Source: JAAURB01 sp049649525 (lineage in GTDB: Bacteria; Cyanobacteriota; Cyanobacteriia; Cyanobacteriales; Microcoleaceae). From it: a stretch of 64,000 bases of DNA. The notes below the pieces were generated by a model that had not been told where the DNA came from, ran no database searches, and saw nothing but the letters and a program-made list of their open reading frames with translations. The translations under genes were made by a program, and so were the position numbers. Shown piece by piece: positions 9,810 through 19,392 of this stretch. Numbering within the stretch: the first letter of the stretch is position 1; each line of letters begins with the position of its first letter. The stretch is from assembly GCA_049649525.1 (NCBI GenBank), contig JBARZE010000068.1, positions 1 through 64,000 of the forward strand, written 5' to 3'.

Positions 9810-9904
9810 TTTTTTTATGATAGGGAATAGGCAACGGGGAACATGGAGATTATCACTAAAAACTAATTACTAAAAACTAACAACTAATGACTCATCATTC
9901 ATAC

Positions 9905-11092
9905 TTATTTAGCTAAATTCACAGCTTGTTTAACTGCATCATCTAAACTCTGATAAATTTCTATCGGTAAATCAACTAACTGTTGTTGATTAATTTCCGA
10001 GGGATACAATGCTAAACGCAGCACAACAGAAGGAAATGATTGTTGATAGGTTTTTCGCTTCAAGTAACTAAGAATTTCTGACATTAAGGTGTGGCTAGCA
10101 TTTTGATGAGTGACTAAATTAATTAATATCACTTTAACCTTCGTTGACTGACTCACTCGATCTAAACCTTGATATAATCGTTCTCGACCACTATCTGTCA
10201 GTTCAAAGTAATCTTCCCCACTTAAGTTAACAAAATTAGCAGGCTTTCCCTGAGCTTGAATGATTAAGTCTAAGGTGGATAAACTTAAAGCTGCACCATT
10301 GCATAATACTCCAATATTGCCTTGGAGTTCTACAAAGTCTATGGTAGGGGATATTTCATTTCTGGCATTTTTCAGAGCAGAAACAGGTAAAAACGACCCA
10401 TTTTTCATCGGCTGAGACGGCTGAGACGTTAAACTATTGGTCATCAGTTCGATCAGATCCCGGTGGCGTTTTAATGCCATATTATTAACGATGACTTTGC
10501 CATCGAGTGCCATCACTTCTCCCTTGGGACTAATACCGAGTGGATTAATTTCAACTAAGTCAAGATCTTTTTCAATAAATAGCCGATACATCTTTTCGAC
10601 AATCTCGCTGACAGCCAGAATCAGATGATCTTGCAATCCCATTTTAACCATAAGTTTACGGGCATAAAAGGGAGAAAATGCTTGATCAACAATGACTTGT
10701 TGCACCTCAGATAAAGTCGTTTCGAGATCGACTCCGCCTTGGCGAGATCCCAATAATAAAGGACGACGGCTAATCATATCTAACACCACTGCTAAATATA
10801 ATTCTTGATCCGCGTCATATTTGGCCTCAGCCAGCAATACCTGAGGATACTCATTAACAATAGGTAGATTAAAAATTGCCTGGGCAGCGGCGACTGCATC
10901 AATTGTATTTTCAACAAATTTGATTCCCCCTGCTTTACCGCGTCCTCCTGCCTTGACCTGGGATTTTAAGACTACGGGATAGGGAATTTTTAACCCTTTA
11001 ATATCCTGTGCCTGATCAATCCGCTGAGAGGGTAAAACAGGGATATCCATCTGACGGAATAGGGTTTTAGCTTGATACTCTAGCAGATCCAT
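9905..11092 (-). CDS. sucC: Succinyl-CoA ligase beta subunit, divergent (ATP-grasp)
   Basis: 395 residues beginning MDLLEYQAKTLF, the classic SucC start, with GAGGAAG just upstream inside the end of the preceding gene. The ATP-grasp part is well kept (LKSQVKAGGRGKAGG, then LVEINPLGISPKGEV, then LDGKV). The ligase half is less conserved: NLSGED where relatives have a DVGGGA-type loop, and LINLVTHQNAS where they have a FNIFGGI-type loop. Together with the Ala209 change in the partner this suggests the pair is a divergent cyanobacterial form. It follows the glycosyltransferase gene with only a 9-bp gap, so co-transcription is near certain. Confidence 0.85.
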   Translation of the reverse strand: MDLLEYQAKTLFRQMDIPVLPSQRIDQAQDIKGLKIPYPVVLKSQVKAGGRGKAGGIKFVENTIDAVAAAQAIFNLPIVNEYPQVLLAEAKYDADQELYLAVVLDMISRRPLLLGSRQGGVDLETTLSEVQQVIVDQAFSPFYARKLMVKMGLQDHLILAVSEIVEKMYRLFIEKDLDLVEINPLGISPKGEVMALDGKVIVNNMALKRHRDLIELMTNSLTSQPSQPMKNGSFLPVSALKNARNEISPTIDFVELQGNIGVLCNGAALSLSTLDLIIQAQGKPANFVNLSGEDYFELTDSGRERLYQGLDRVSQSTKVKVILINLVTHQNASHTLMSEILSYLKRKTYQQSFPSVVLRLALYPSEINQQQLVDLPIEIYQSLDDAVKQAVNLAK

Positions 11093-11101
11093 CGAACTTC
11101 C

Positions 11102-12565
11102 TCATTGAGCCGTTTCATGACCTTGATGAACAGTTTTCACCCATTTTAGACGCTTCGGACGCATTGAAATCCGGGTGGTTACACTGCCGATCACGATAAA
11201 CCAGTGAAACATATACAACGTACCACGCAATGTTTGTCCTAGGTTGATTAACAAAGTTCGCAGCGGTTGACGTTGAATTATGGTTTGATTTAAATTGGGT
11301 TGATCGATGCTATCGGTGGGTAAACTTAATTGCGACTCAGCCATTTCAATAAATTGTTGTTTGTGAGTCCGACGCAAACCCAGAAACATACTGATACCCG
11401 ACAACATCAAGGCGAGTATTGTCATGGGACTGGTGATGGGAGGACGACGCAGAAGAATTGCCATCAAACAATCTGGAATGGCGGCTGTGGGTAGGAGATA
11501 TTGAAATAGAAGGAAATAGAATAAATCCCATTTTTTCAGGAAATTCATCCGTTTGCGAAAAATCAGCTTCCAGTAGTCGAGATAACGTTGATAACCTCCT
11601 TCTGCCCAGCGGTTGCGTTGATGCCAAAGGGCGGTGGCGCTGGTTACCCCTTCTTCGCCGACAGGGGGAAACATCATTAATTCAATATCCCACCGATCTA
11701 AATGCAGACGGAAGGTGAGATCGAGATCGTCGGTAATCGTTTGCTCATTCCAACCCCCACAGCTTTCTAAGGCTTGACGGCGGACAAATTGACCATTTCC
11801 CCGCAGTTCTCCCATCCCACCGAGAGCAACTCGTTTTTGTTGTAAAGTGGTATCAAGGACCATTTCAGCGGCTTGACTTCGCGTCCAAAAGTTAGTCGAT
11901 TCGTTAGCGATCGCTTTACGAGTCTGGACACCGCCGACTTGTTGATGTTCAAATAAAGGTAATACCCGACGCAACATATCCTGAGACACTTTGGCATCGG
12001 CATCAAATACCCCAATGATTTCTCCTTGGGTGAGGGGTAAAACTTGATTCAGCGCCCCGGATTTTCCGCCGCTGTCTGTGGGTTTGCGCCGTAGAATATT
12101 AAGCTGTTGATATTCTGGCATCATTTCATCAATCAGCCTTGCTGTAGAATCACTGCTGTTATCATCAATTACCCAAACTTCGTAACAGTCTGTGGGATAA
12201 TCTAGGTTACATAACCCTTGAACTAGATTCTGTATCACAGCTTCTTCATTCTTGGCAGCCACCAACAACGAAACAAACGGCCAATCACTTTTGGCTTCTC
12301 CCGTCCACATCCCAGGGAGTTTTCGCGGGGCGGTTAAGAGGAGACGAAAGACATGAATTGAAAGTATACCCGTTAAACCTAGAATGAACCAAGATCCCCA
12401 AGAAACCAAGTGTAAGGTAATTGTCCCCCCCCAAATCATGCTCAACGCCACAGCGGCTTTGCATCGTCGTCCTTGATAATATTTAGGTTGGTTATAAATA
12501 GTGGTTGATTCTACAGTTGAATCAATAATGGGGTTAGAGTGTGCGATATATTTTGAATCCTTCAT
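11102..12565 (-). CDS. Glycosyltransferase family 2, beta-monoglucosyldiacylglycerol synthase-like
   Basis: 487 residues. Two N-terminal hydrophobic helices (residues about 38-75) precede a GT2 domain with VIDDNSSDST, DADAK, ITDDLD and HQRNRW (the Q-x-x-R-W signature of processive-type GT2 enzymes); two or three membrane segments follow (about 345-395 and 450-470). The order, length and N-terminus (RRCKAAVALSMIWG) agree with the cyanobacterial MGlcDG synthase family (Synechocystis Sll1377, mgdA), which makes the precursor of thylakoid galactolipids in the membrane. A related GT2 of other specificity cannot be excluded, so no symbol is given. It is first in a run with sucC and sucD. Confidence 0.75.
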   Translation of the reverse strand: MKDSKYIAHSNPIIDSTVESTTIYNQPKYYQGRRCKAAVALSMIWGGTITLHLVSWGSWFILGLTGILSIHVFRLLLTAPRKLPGMWTGEAKSDWPFVSLLVAAKNEEAVIQNLVQGLCNLDYPTDCYEVWVIDDNSSDSTARLIDEMMPEYQQLNILRRKPTDSGGKSGALNQVLPLTQGEIIGVFDADAKVSQDMLRRVLPLFEHQQVGGVQTRKAIANESTNFWTRSQAAEMVLDTTLQQKRVALGGMGELRGNGQFVRRQALESCGGWNEQTITDDLDLTFRLHLDRWDIELMMFPPVGEEGVTSATALWHQRNRWAEGGYQRYLDYWKLIFRKRMNFLKKWDLFYFLLFQYLLPTAAIPDCLMAILLRRPPITSPMTILALMLSGISMFLGLRRTHKQQFIEMAESQLSLPTDSIDQPNLNQTIIQRQPLRTLLINLGQTLRGTLYMFHWFIVIGSVTTRISMRPKRLKWVKTVHQGHETAQ

Positions 12566-13019
12566 ACAATTTGAGTTAGACAGTTGAGGGCTATAATTGA
12601 CAGGATTAATCCCGCCCTGAGCTTGTTGAGTAGTAGCTTAATTGTGTTTATGTATAATTGTTATTCGCTAGCCTTAATTTTTCTTGCATATATCTTTTAA
12701 TTAATTTAACCTTCAACTGTCATCAACGCTACAGTTGAGCATACATAATCGCGCTCAGCCACGGGTTAAACCCGATCTCTGCCCGGATCGATCTCCTCAT
12801 AATCTATGCGATCGCGTTGGCGCGCACCAATCTATGTGGTATGCATACCCATCTCACACTGTTATATAGTATCCAACATCTTGAGCCATTTTTGGCAAAA
12901 CCCTGAGAAACTTATGTCAAGGGGAGTAAAACCGCAAGAAATGGGTGGTGCTTTGACTGACTTCTCTCTAAAGTGAGTCTAGTTGAAAATTTCCAAGGAT
13001 ATCTTTTTTTTGACAAACA
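12566..13019. other. 454-bp divergent intergenic region
   Basis: Separates the minus-strand glycosyltransferase operon from the plus-strand AraC-MGMT gene and should hold both promoters. A HIP1-like GCGATCGCG lies near 12810. No RNA gene, terminator or operator is clear. A short antisense ORF (12912-13112) overlaps the next gene and is not credible. Confidence 0.45.
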
Positions 13020-13877
13020 ATGACTTCTATCCTTAACCCTAATGCCTCTACTGCTGAGGATTACAATCGGATTGCTGAAGCGATTGGTTTGATGCAACAA
13101 CATTATCACCAACAGCCTAATTTAGCCACCCTAGCAAACCATGTTCACTTGAGTCCGTATCATTTTCAACGACTGTTTACAAAGTGGGCGGGTATTAGTC
13201 CTAAGCGTTTTTTACAATATCTCACGGTTGAGTCGGCATCGCGGATATTATCTGATCATAGTGTACTGGATTCTGCTTTATCGGTGGGATTATCCAGTTC
13301 AGGACGGTTGCATGATTTATTTGTTACTTTGGAGGCGATGTCACCGGGTGAATTTAAGACTCAAGGCGCTGGGTTACAAATTTATTATGGTATTCATCCG
13401 ACTCCTTTTGGTTTGGCTTTAATTGCGGTGACGAAAAGAGGAATTTGTCATTTAAGTTTTCCGGATGAAAGATATTTACAAAATCCAGAACAAGTTTTAC
13501 ATAAAGATTGGAAAAATGCAGAAATTATCTTAGATTCTTCTCAAACTCAACCATTTATTCAGCAGATTTTTCATTCTGATGTATTTAATCATCCTAAACC
13601 GTTAACCTTACTTGTCAAAGGAACTAATTTTCAAATCCAAGTCTGGCGTGCATTACTGAAAATTCCATTTGGTGAAACCACAACTTATCAAAAAATTGCT
13701 CATAATATTGATTATTCTACCGCTGCCCGTGCTGTAGGAAATGCAGTGGGGCAAAACCCTATCGCCTATTTAATTCCTTGTCATCGTGTAATTAAAGCGG
13801 ATGGAAAATTGGGCGGCTATCGTTGGGGTAGTGAGCGTAAAGCTATTATTTTAGATTGGGAATCTACTTCTATTTAA
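13020..13877 (+). CDS. AraC-HTH / methylated-DNA-cysteine methyltransferase fusion (Ada-like)
   Basis: 285 residues. Residues about 14-113 form an AraC/XylS HTH domain (LANHVHLSPYHFQRLFTKWA, then RILSDHSVLDSALSVGLSSS). Residues about 200-285 form the MGMT domain with IPCHRVI (acceptor Cys254) and the VWRALLKIPFGETTTY helix-turn. The N-terminal zinc-binding methylphosphotriester domain of E. coli Ada, with its Cys switch, is absent, so this is the shorter two-domain form. Predicted to remove O6-alkyl groups from guanine by suicidal transfer and to bind DNA. Its stop is directly followed by the start of the DMT transporter gene. Confidence 0.9.
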   Translation: MTSILNPNASTAEDYNRIAEAIGLMQQHYHQQPNLATLANHVHLSPYHFQRLFTKWAGISPKRFLQYLTVESASRILSDHSVLDSALSVGLSSSGRLHDLFVTLEAMSPGEFKTQGAGLQIYYGIHPTPFGLALIAVTKRGICHLSFPDERYLQNPEQVLHKDWKNAEIILDSSQTQPFIQQIFHSDVFNHPKPLTLLVKGTNFQIQVWRALLKIPFGETTTYQKIAHNIDYSTAARAVGNAVGQNPIAYLIPCHRVIKADGKLGGYRWGSERKAIILDWESTSI

Positions 13878-14741
13878 ATGATGAAATATTTAGAAATTGC
13901 GGGCTTTTTATTGCTGGCTGCATTATGGGGGGCCTCATTTTTATTTATGCGAATTTCTGCCCCCGTATTCGGCCCTGTTTGGTTAATTGAAATTCGGGTT
14001 TTATTAGCGGGTTTAAGTTTGCTACCAATTTTAATTAAGCTTGATTTATTCAAACAAATGCGCCGCCATTGGAAACCTTTATTTATTGTCGGTTGTATCA
14101 ATTCAGCGATTCCTTTTTCTCTCTATGCTTTTGCTTCATTATATTTACCCGCTGGGTTTACTGCAATTTTAAATGCAACTACTCCTTTATTTGGGGTTAT
14201 TATTGCCTTATTTTGGTTAAAAGAAAAACTAACAATTTATCGAATTATCGGATTGATTTTAGGATTTTCTGGGGTAATTTGGTTGGTGGGGTGGCAATCA
14301 ACTGAGGGGAATTTAATGATTCTGACAGCTATTTTTGCCGGAATATTAGCCGCTTTAATGTATGCGATCGCCGCTCCTTTTGTCAAGGTGAAGTTATCAG
14401 GGGTTCCGGCTTTAGTAATTACAACGGGTAGTTTATTGGGCGGGGCTATTTGTTTACTGCCTTTTTTACCTTTTACTCTGCCTCAAAATCCGATGACTTT
14501 TAAGGCGATTATTGCTGTTATTTCTCTGGCATTATTTTCTACTTCGTTGGCTTATATTATTTTTTATCGACTGATTCATAAAGTGGGTTCGACTCGAGCT
14601 TTAACTGTGGCTTATTTGGTTCCTATATTTGCTATGATTTGGGGTGCGGTTTTTTTACAAGAGGCTATTACTATCTCGATGATATTAAGTTGTGGTTTAA
14701 TTTTGGCGGGAACAGCTATTGCGAATATTAGTTCTAATTAA
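13878..14741 (+). CDS. DMT-superfamily transporter (EamA, 10 TM)
   Basis: 287 residues with ten hydrophobic segments in two EamA repeats (FLLLAALWGASFLFMRISAP, LFWLKEKLTIYRIIGLILGF, then SLAYIIFYRLI and WGAVFLQEAITISM). Inner-membrane exporter of unknown substrate. ATG 13878 comes immediately after the TAA of the AraC-MGMT gene with no gap, so translation is very probably coupled. It is distinct in sequence from the other DMT gene at 6175-7086. Confidence 0.85.
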   Translation: MMKYLEIAGFLLLAALWGASFLFMRISAPVFGPVWLIEIRVLLAGLSLLPILIKLDLFKQMRRHWKPLFIVGCINSAIPFSLYAFASLYLPAGFTAILNATTPLFGVIIALFWLKEKLTIYRIIGLILGFSGVIWLVGWQSTEGNLMILTAIFAGILAALMYAIAAPFVKVKLSGVPALVITTGSLLGGAICLLPFLPFTLPQNPMTFKAIIAVISLALFSTSLAYIIFYRLIHKVGSTRALTVAYLVPIFAMIWGAVFLQEAITISMILSCGLILAGTAIANISSN

Positions 14742-14789
14742 GAAGAGTGATTAAACCACAGAGGTGATTAGAACACAAAGAGAAAGTTG

Positions 14790-15773
14790 TTAGGATTTAT
14801 GAGCTATGATGTAATAACGCCAAGGAGCGGGATATCCTTCGAGGGTTAAGCTGGGGTTTTTGGGATCAATAAATTGTTCTAGGCTATCAATATTTGCCCA
14901 GGGTGTACGGCGTTGTTCTTGGGTGGATAGGGGTTCGGCGAAGAAGCATTTTATTTGATTAAAACCGGATCGTGCGATCCAATTTTCTAAACAGGTTTGG
15001 GTGGGTAAAAACCAGATTCCTCTAGCATTTGCATATCGTTTTCTTGGGGTTAATGCGATGGGTAATTCTCCGGGAATGCCTTGACAGTCGATGATGATTT
15101 CGCCTCGAGGAGAGAGGGCGTTATACATTTTTCTGAGTAGACTAATTGGGTCGGTATGATGATATAATATTCCCAGGCAAAATATCGTATCAAAAAAGTT
15201 AGGATATAAATCAATATGTTCGACTCCGAGTAATTCAAAATGTAGCGTTTTTTGCTGGATTATATTTTGAATCAGTTGAAAGTTCCAGAAGTGTTTGGCG
15301 TAAGGTTCAAATCCAATAACACAGTCAGGTTGTTGATGCGCCATCCGAAACATGAAATAACCATTATGACAGCCAATATCGGCGATTTTACGATGTTTTA
15401 GAGAGGTAATATGAGGTAAGATTCTTTGCCATTTCCAGTCCGACCGCCACTCGGCATCAATTAAGGTTCCAAATAGTTCAAATGGGCCTTTTTTCCAAGG
15501 GCAAAATGCGGTTAAGCTTTGATGGAGTTGCTGTTTATCTTCGGATGAAAGTTCTTGGGTTTTCCCTATTTTTATAACTGCATCTGATAAGTCGATATTA
15601 TTAGTTTCTAGATGTTGAATTGCTTGAACGGCTTGATAATAAGGTTGCGTGCGAGATTCAAATAAGCGAGATTGTCTATGCTGACGAATGCTAATAATTT
15701 CGTCATGTTTTAAGTGGGTATTATAATATTCTAAATAGTCAGGGGAATAATAGCCAATTTCATTGTAATTCAT
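14790..15773 (-). CDS. cmoB: tRNA U34 carboxymethyltransferase
   Basis: 327 residues from ATG 15773 (a TTG at 15785 is the alternative), close to the 323 of E. coli CmoB. The family signature FELFGTLIDAEWRSDWKW, the SAM motif IADIGCHNGYFMFRM and GFEPYAKHFWNFQ followed by LGILYHHTDP are all present. It moves a carboxymethyl group from carboxy-SAM to 5-hydroxyuridine-34, making cmo5U in tRNAs that read four-fold codon boxes. Directly downstream of cmoA, which makes the donor, with a gap of about 18 bp. Convergent with the DMT gene. Confidence 0.92.
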   Translation of the reverse strand: MNYNEIGYYSPDYLEYYNTHLKHDEIISIRQHRQSRLFESRTQPYYQAVQAIQHLETNNIDLSDAVIKIGKTQELSSEDKQQLHQSLTAFCPWKKGPFELFGTLIDAEWRSDWKWQRILPHITSLKHRKIADIGCHNGYFMFRMAHQQPDCVIGFEPYAKHFWNFQLIQNIIQQKTLHFELLGVEHIDLYPNFFDTIFCLGILYHHTDPISLLRKMYNALSPRGEIIIDCQGIPGELPIALTPRKRYANARGIWFLPTQTCLENWIARSGFNQIKCFFAEPLSTQEQRRTPWANIDSLEQFIDPKNPSLTLEGYPAPWRYYIIAHKS

Positions 15774-15791
15774 TCTATCTATCAAAATAAT

Positions 15792-16553
15792 TTAACTAGA
15801 TTTCAAAGCCACAAATGAGACAAAGTTATGGAATTTAATTAACGGATCAACAGATTCAAACCCACTATTTCGTAGCATTTCAACTTGTTCTGTTTCAGTT
15901 AACGGAATTAATACATTTTCTAGGGCTTCTTTTTTGCGTTCAATTTCTGTTTCCGCATAGCCATTTCTCGCCTTAAACTGTTCATAGTGAAGCGTAATCG
16001 TTTCTTGAAATTGCGAACAACTAGAACGGACTTTTTCGCTTAAAAACAGTAACCCACCCGGAACTAAACCCTGATAAATCATTCGGAGTAATTTCTGTCG
16101 TTGCGCTAGCGGCAAAAACTGTAACGTATAGTTCATCACCACAACACTACTATTTTCAAATGAACAATTTTCAGCTTTGTCGCAGATTAATTCGACTTGA
16201 TGTAAGGGTTGAATATGTGCTAATTTCTCTTTTGCTTTAGTTAACATCGGCTGAGAATTATCAATCCCCACTAAAGTAACAGGTTGTTTCGATACACGTC
16301 CAAATAGTTCTAAAAAGGTTCCGGTAGAACAGCCCACATCAATGATGCCAGTGCCAGTTTGATAATAAGCTAATGCCCAATGAACCGTTGCGGCGATTAC
16401 TTCAGGGTAAAGTGGCACAGAACGCGATACCATGTTATCAAACACTTGAACTACTTCTTCATTGAATACAAATGGTTTGGGCCAGGGTTCTTGGTCAAAT
16501 AGTTTATCTTGTTCAGAACTGAGGTAAAGTTCGCTTTCTAAAAAATCTGTCAT
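15792..16553 (-). CDS. cmoA: Carboxy-S-adenosyl-L-methionine synthase
   Basis: 253 residues from ATG 16553, preferred over GTG 16571 because GAGAG lies just ahead of it. Class I methyltransferase fold with DVGCSTGTFLELF, VGIDNSQPML and VVMNYTLQFLPL, and the family traits VFDNMVSRSVPLYPEVI and LSEKVRSS. It converts SAM and prephenate to carboxy-SAM, used by CmoB. Conserved pair order cmoA-cmoB. This pair is best known from gammaproteobacteria; how widespread it is among cyanobacteria I cannot judge here. Confidence 0.92.
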   Translation of the reverse strand: MTDFLESELYLSSEQDKLFDQEPWPKPFVFNEEVVQVFDNMVSRSVPLYPEVIAATVHWALAYYQTGTGIIDVGCSTGTFLELFGRVSKQPVTLVGIDNSQPMLTKAKEKLAHIQPLHQVELICDKAENCSFENSSVVVMNYTLQFLPLAQRQKLLRMIYQGLVPGGLLFLSEKVRSSCSQFQETITLHYEQFKARNGYAETEIERKKEALENVLIPLTETEQVEMLRNSGFESVDPLIKFHNFVSFVALKSS

Positions 16554-16592
16554 CTCATCTCTCAATATCACGTACAGGCTTATTCATTATCA

Positions 16593-16621
16593 TGTAGAGA
16601 TATTATATGTAACGTCCCCAC
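16593..16621. repeat. Degenerate dispersed palindromic repeat
   Basis: GTAGAGATATTA near the left and TAACGTCCCCAC at the right resemble the cleaner palindrome at 20671-20698 (GTAGAGATGT/ACGTCTCTAC). Probably members of one dispersed short-repeat family. Confidence 0.4.
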
Positions 16622-16694
16622 GTCAATTACCCAGTTTTTGAGCCGGATGTATTTCAGGGAGATGAGATAAAAAATGAACCCTGTACACCTTGAG

Positions 16695-16726
16695 AAGGTC
16701 TATAAGATCCGGTTCTATCAGACCTT
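16695..16726. repeat. Hairpin upstream of the TolC-like gene
   Basis: Arms AAGGTCT and AGACCTT pair perfectly over 7 bp, with partial further pairing inward. It lies about 160 bp upstream of the ATG at 16888; a leader structure or operator is possible. Confidence 0.35.
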
Positions 16727-16887
16727 ATCAGCAATTGTGGCTCAATGGGGACAACGAACCGTTACGATAGCACCGCTTAACAATAGCAGATAGTTCCGGG
16801 AATTAGGGGATAGCGTGTGTATAAATCCCCGATGAAGCTAAAATTGATTCTGGAATTGCAGACTTGATCGTTAAACTAAAATCTATT

Positions 16888-19263
16888 ATGCGTGTTTTAT
16901 TGAATTTACGGGATTTATTGGCTGTAGGAGTGAGTGGAGCAACGAGCTTGCTGTGTGTGAGTCAAGCAATGGCAACTCCAGTAACCCCCGCCTCTGGTGA
17001 AAGCAGCTTTCAAGAAAATCTTTTCAACACGACACGCTTACAACACAAAACATTTCACACTAAAACCTTTGAGCAAGATGTTAAAATCGACAGCGAAACA
17101 GAATCAGTCGTGTCTCTATTCAAACCTTATAAGCACAGGGCTGTAAATTCACTCAATTCATTCTCTCCCCTATTCAATACGGTTCAATTTGACCCGAGTC
17201 TGTCACTGACTCACGCCACGAAACAGAAAACCACAATTGCACAAACGCAGTTATCGAAACCGATCGCTAAAGGCACTGAAACTGCACTTTTAACCATCAA
17301 TAACTCAATCCCATTTCAACTGAATTCTGTCTCTAAACAGTGGGATGGGACGGGGGTTTCTCAACAACCTTTTTCTACCGGACTGACGCTGAAGCCGCCA
17401 TCACAGCCCGCTACGTGGAAGTTTGATCCAGAGAGTAAACAGGCAGTTGAAACCAGCCCCGAACCCCAACAGTTTGAGCTGTCGTTATTTTTTCCCCCTA
17501 CCTTAGATTTAGAAAATACCCCTGTATTAACTGATGCCGCTACACTTCAAACCCGCCCCATCGCAGTGAGTTGGGAGTCTGCAGTGCCTGTGGCTAGTGT
17601 ATTACCCAGTTCGACACCCGCTACTTTTATATTTGTCTCAACTCCGACTCAAATAGCCCAGCAAGAGGATATCAATGAGCTGGATTTGCCTGATTTGAAT
17701 CCTCCGGCTGAACCCTATCCTCAACCCGCCCCAGATGGCACGTTACAAACCAATCCACCCCCCATTACCCGCCCGAGCGCTAATCCGTTATATCGCCCCA
17801 ATGCACCCGAACAGGTAGAGATTCAGGAAACAGTCCCCATTACCTTAGAACAAGCCCTTGATTTAGCTCGGCGAAACAATCCCCAAATCAGACAGTTTGC
17901 CTTACAAGTCGAACAGCAGTTAGCGGCTCTGCGAGAAGCCCAAGCCGCCTTATATCCGACCTTAAGCTTCACATCGACCTTAGCCCGTACAGAAAGCGCT
18001 CAGACAACCCTAGGGACTCGTGCAACCAATCGTCGTCTTCGCAATGACAGACGAATAGAGCAAGCCAGAAGAGATGGTATTCTAGATCAACAACGAGAGA
18101 TCTTAGAGGGCATAGAACAAGGCATAATTGACCCGAATGAGGTTAACCCCGATGTATTTGACCCAATTGAGTTTCCACCCTTTCCTCCTTTTGCGGTTCC
18201 GTTTGGAAACACAACGTTTAACAATACCCTGCAATTGGTTTATGATTTTGGTATTGATGGCCAACGAGAAGCCACTATCCGAGCCAATGAAAAATTACTA
18301 GAGAATACTCAGTTAGATCTCGAACGAGTGGTTGAGGATTTACGCTCCAGTGTGACTGAGTCTTATTATGATTTACAACAAGCCGATGCTAATGTTGAGA
18401 TTCAACGCTCAGCGGTTCGTAATGCTCAGAAAAGTTTAGAAGATGCTGAAGCCTTGGAGCGTGCCGGGGTGGGAACACGGTTTGAAGTCTTACAGGCGCG
18501 GGTAACGTTATCACGAAACCAACAGAATTTAACTAATGCCGTCAGTCAACAACGCTCAGGTCGGCGAGCTTTGGCAAATGTGGTCAGTGTGAGTCAAAAT
18601 GCTAATTTAGTCACGGCTGATCCGATTGAACTAGCGGGGGCTTGGGATTATACCCTCGATGAAACGATTGTTTTAGCTTATCAAAACCGAGCGGAGTTAG
18701 AAGAGGAATTAACCAATCGTGATATTGCGGCACAACAACGCCAAGCCGCTCTAGCAGCCACTCGTCCTCAGTTAACTGCAGCGGCCAGCTATAATGTATT
18801 GGGACAAATTACCGATAACCCCGATCCCTTCGCCAGTCGAGGTTGGGCGGATGGTTACTCGTTACAGCTTCAGCTTCAGTGGAATTTCTTTGATGGAGGA
18901 GCGGCAAAATCCAGAGCCAGACAACAAGAGATTAATATTGCCCTCTCAGAAGAACGCTTTTCTCAATTGCGAAATCAAATCCGTTTAGAAACTGAACAGG
19001 CGTTTTATGATTTACAAGCCAACTTTGAAAATATTGGTGTGGCGAATTTGGGGGTAGAAGAAGCCACAGAAGCGTTACGTTTAGCACGGCTCCGGTTTCA
19101 GGCGGGTGTGGGGACTCAAACGGATGTGATTAACCAGGAAACCGCTTTAACTCAGGCTCGTAACCAGTTACTCCAAGCCATTATCGGTTATAACCGTTCT
19201 CTGTCTCAGTTATGGCGTGCGGTTAGTAATTTACCGGGGGGAAATCTACAAAATAGACGTTAG
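16888..19263 (+). CDS. TolC-family outer-membrane efflux protein with long N-terminal extension
   Basis: 791 residues from ATG 16888; a TTG 24 bases upstream is a less likely start because the signal peptide (LLAVGVSGATSLLCVSQAMA) begins best at this ATG. Residues about 30-310 are a low-complexity Pro/Thr/Gln-rich region that TolC proteins of about 450-500 residues lack. Two OEP repeats follow: the first from ITLEQALDLARRNNPQIRQF, with coiled-coil helices, and the second from DETIVLAYQNRAELEEEL to about residue 785. Predicted trimeric outer-membrane channel with a periplasmic tunnel, for type I secretion or multidrug efflux. No inner-membrane partner lies nearby. A possible client is the RTX protease at 40036. 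Confidence 0.88.
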   Translation: MRVLLNLRDLLAVGVSGATSLLCVSQAMATPVTPASGESSFQENLFNTTRLQHKTFHTKTFEQDVKIDSETESVVSLFKPYKHRAVNSLNSFSPLFNTVQFDPSLSLTHATKQKTTIAQTQLSKPIAKGTETALLTINNSIPFQLNSVSKQWDGTGVSQQPFSTGLTLKPPSQPATWKFDPESKQAVETSPEPQQFELSLFFPPTLDLENTPVLTDAATLQTRPIAVSWESAVPVASVLPSSTPATFIFVSTPTQIAQQEDINELDLPDLNPPAEPYPQPAPDGTLQTNPPPITRPSANPLYRPNAPEQVEIQETVPITLEQALDLARRNNPQIRQFALQVEQQLAALREAQAALYPTLSFTSTLARTESAQTTLGTRATNRRLRNDRRIEQARRDGILDQQREILEGIEQGIIDPNEVNPDVFDPIEFPPFPPFAVPFGNTTFNNTLQLVYDFGIDGQREATIRANEKLLENTQLDLERVVEDLRSSVTESYYDLQQADANVEIQRSAVRNAQKSLEDAEALERAGVGTRFEVLQARVTLSRNQQNLTNAVSQQRSGRRALANVVSVSQNANLVTADPIELAGAWDYTLDETIVLAYQNRAELEEELTNRDIAAQQRQAALAATRPQLTAAASYNVLGQITDNPDPFASRGWADGYSLQLQLQWNFFDGGAAKSRARQQEINIALSEERFSQLRNQIRLETEQAFYDLQANFENIGVANLGVEEATEALRLARLRFQAGVGTQTDVINQETALTQARNQLLQAIIGYNRSLSQLWRAVSNLPGGNLQNRR

Positions 19264-19293
19264 ATTGGCTGGGCTAATTGTGATCCTAAAAAA

Positions 19294-19348
19294 TTCATCT
19301 GGGTGAAAGAAAGATTGTTAAAACCTTTGATTTTCTAATCCAGATGAA
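19294..19348. terminator. Inverted repeat between convergent genes
   Basis: TTCATCTGG and CCAGATGAA are perfect 9-bp arms separated by 37 bases, placed between the ends of the TolC-like gene and the S74 gene. A bidirectional terminator is plausible from position, but the loop is long and no clean T-run follows. Confidence 0.35.
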
Positions 19349-19392
19349 CTAAATGCGAGTCTTTAAAGATGGATGAGTCTACAGTTGAAATC

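Larger units (their letters stand above)
16572..16887. other. 316-bp divergent intergenic region
   Basis: Lies between cmoA and the TolC-like gene. It contains a degenerate dispersed palindrome (16593-16621) and a hairpin (16695-16726), listed separately. No RNA gene recognised. Confidence 0.45.
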
